DNA of 6,186 nucleotides from the NCBI GenBank assembly GCA_964454795.1, contig CAYVUM010000154.1, positions 1-6,186 on the forward strand, read 5' to 3'. The notes beneath the pieces are model-generated. The model was not told the origin of the DNA and made no database searches. It saw nothing but the letters and a program-made list of their open reading frames with translations. Source of the DNA: CAYVUM01 sp964454795. GTDB lineage: Bacteria; Pseudomonadota; Alphaproteobacteria; Rhodospirillales; Defluviicoccaceae. Of the stretch, positions 6,026 to 6,186 are shown one piece after another. The translations under genes were made by a program, and so were the position numbers. Position 1 is the stretch's first letter; each line of letters starts with the position of its first letter.

Positions 6026-6186
6026 TCCTCACCTCCAGGGTCATCGGCGGTTTCCAGGGCGACACTGTCCTCCCGCGCTCGACCGCCGCGTTCGCGTTCA
6101 TCGCGGTCGCGGCCGCTCCGCTCACGGCCGCCCCGGTCCCGGTCACCCCGGTCCCGGTCACCCCGGTCCCGGTCACCCCGGTCCCG
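6022..6186 (-). CDS. rpsF: 30S ribosomal protein bS6, C-terminal tail only
   Basis: An open frame enters from the right edge and ends with TGA at 6024-6022, overlapping the rpsR ATG. The visible 54 residues are a charged, low-complexity tail: repeats of RDRGD, then RERSGRDRDERERGGRARED, and an acidic end DDPGGEE. None of the globular bS6 domain is visible, so the identity rests on synteny (the gene coupled to rpsR is normally rpsF) and on the fact that alphaproteobacterial bS6 often carries Arg/Asp/Gly-rich C-terminal tails. Codon positions are consistent with a real frame, and the last codons double as the rpsR ribosome-binding site. In E. coli the bS6 C-terminus is modified by glutamate addition by RimK; the acidic Glu-Glu end here is compatible with that but proves nothing. 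Confidence 0.85.
   Translation of the reverse strand, partial: RDRGDRDRGDRDRGDRDRGGRERSGRDRDERERGGRAREDSVALETADDPGGEE
6029..6036 (-). promoter_or_regulatory. Strong ribosome-binding site of rpsR inside the rpsF 3' end
   Basis: GGAGGTGA on the minus strand is close to a perfect anti-16S match. Its GGAGG core is 6 nt from the rpsR ATG. It lies within the last codons of bS6 (the Gly-Gly-Glu stretch), so ribosomes finishing bS6 terminate within a few bases of the rpsR start. Confidence 0.8.
6131..6186 (-). repeat. 15-bp perfect tandem repeat coding the bS6 tail
   Basis: On the plus strand the unit CCCCGGTCCCGGTCA occurs three times in full (6131-6145, 6146-6160, 6161-6175), and 11 further bases match before the sequence ends. 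In the bS6 frame each unit encodes five residues, a permutation of RDRGD. The copies are identical at every base, including third codon positions, which points to recent duplication by slippage or to homogenisation. Because 15 is divisible by three, copy-number changes keep the frame. The true number of copies is unknown because the array runs off the window. Confidence 0.9.

Noticed and set aside
5451..6176. 241-codon minus-strand frame beginning MTGTGVTGTGV
   Set aside because: It reads the bS6 repeat, rpsR and the membrane gene out of frame; the overlapped frames encode clear conserved proteins.

Overview
The window is a gene-dense, GC-rich stretch of what looks like an alphaproteobacterial chromosome. 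Every gene I can support lies on the minus strand, so transcription runs from high to low coordinates. Gene order read in that direction is rpsF (3' end only) - rpsR - DUF2232-type membrane protein - rplI - 558 bp noncoding gap - dnaB - alr - mlaE - mlaF (5' end only). The taxonomic guess rests on three things: the near-consensus alphaproteobacterial bS18 sequence, the DUF2232 gene between rpsR and rplI, and the dnaB-alr adjacency with a lineage-type insertion in DnaB. Rhodospirillales or a relative is plausible but unproven.

Right part (4152-6186): a ribosomal-protein operon. Only the charged Arg/Asp/Gly tail of bS6 is present. It is encoded partly by a perfect 15-bp tandem repeat that runs off the edge of the window. 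bS6 overlaps bS18 by an ATGA junction, then come a multi-pass membrane protein of unknown function and a bL9 with a long acidic C-terminal extension.

Middle (3594-4151): the only substantial gap. I find no convincing gene in it. It holds two hairpins just downstream of rplI, one with a 16-bp stem, neither followed by a U-tract. It must also contain the dnaB promoter if dnaB is transcribed independently, but I could not identify one with confidence.

Left part (1-3593): a tightly packed apparent operon of the replicative helicase DnaB, alanine racemase (D-Ala for peptidoglycan), and the permease and ATPase of an Mla-type phospholipid transporter. A 12-bp gap and two ATGA overlaps imply co-transcription and translational coupling. 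Replication, cell-wall precursor supply and outer-membrane lipid traffic are thus linked at the transcript level.

The region is mostly conserved housekeeping sequence. I see no mobile element, CRISPR array, tRNA/rRNA gene or clear novel system. The features most worth a second look are the strong hairpin and long gap before dnaB, the repeat-encoded bS6 tail, and the uncharacterised membrane protein inside the ribosomal operon.
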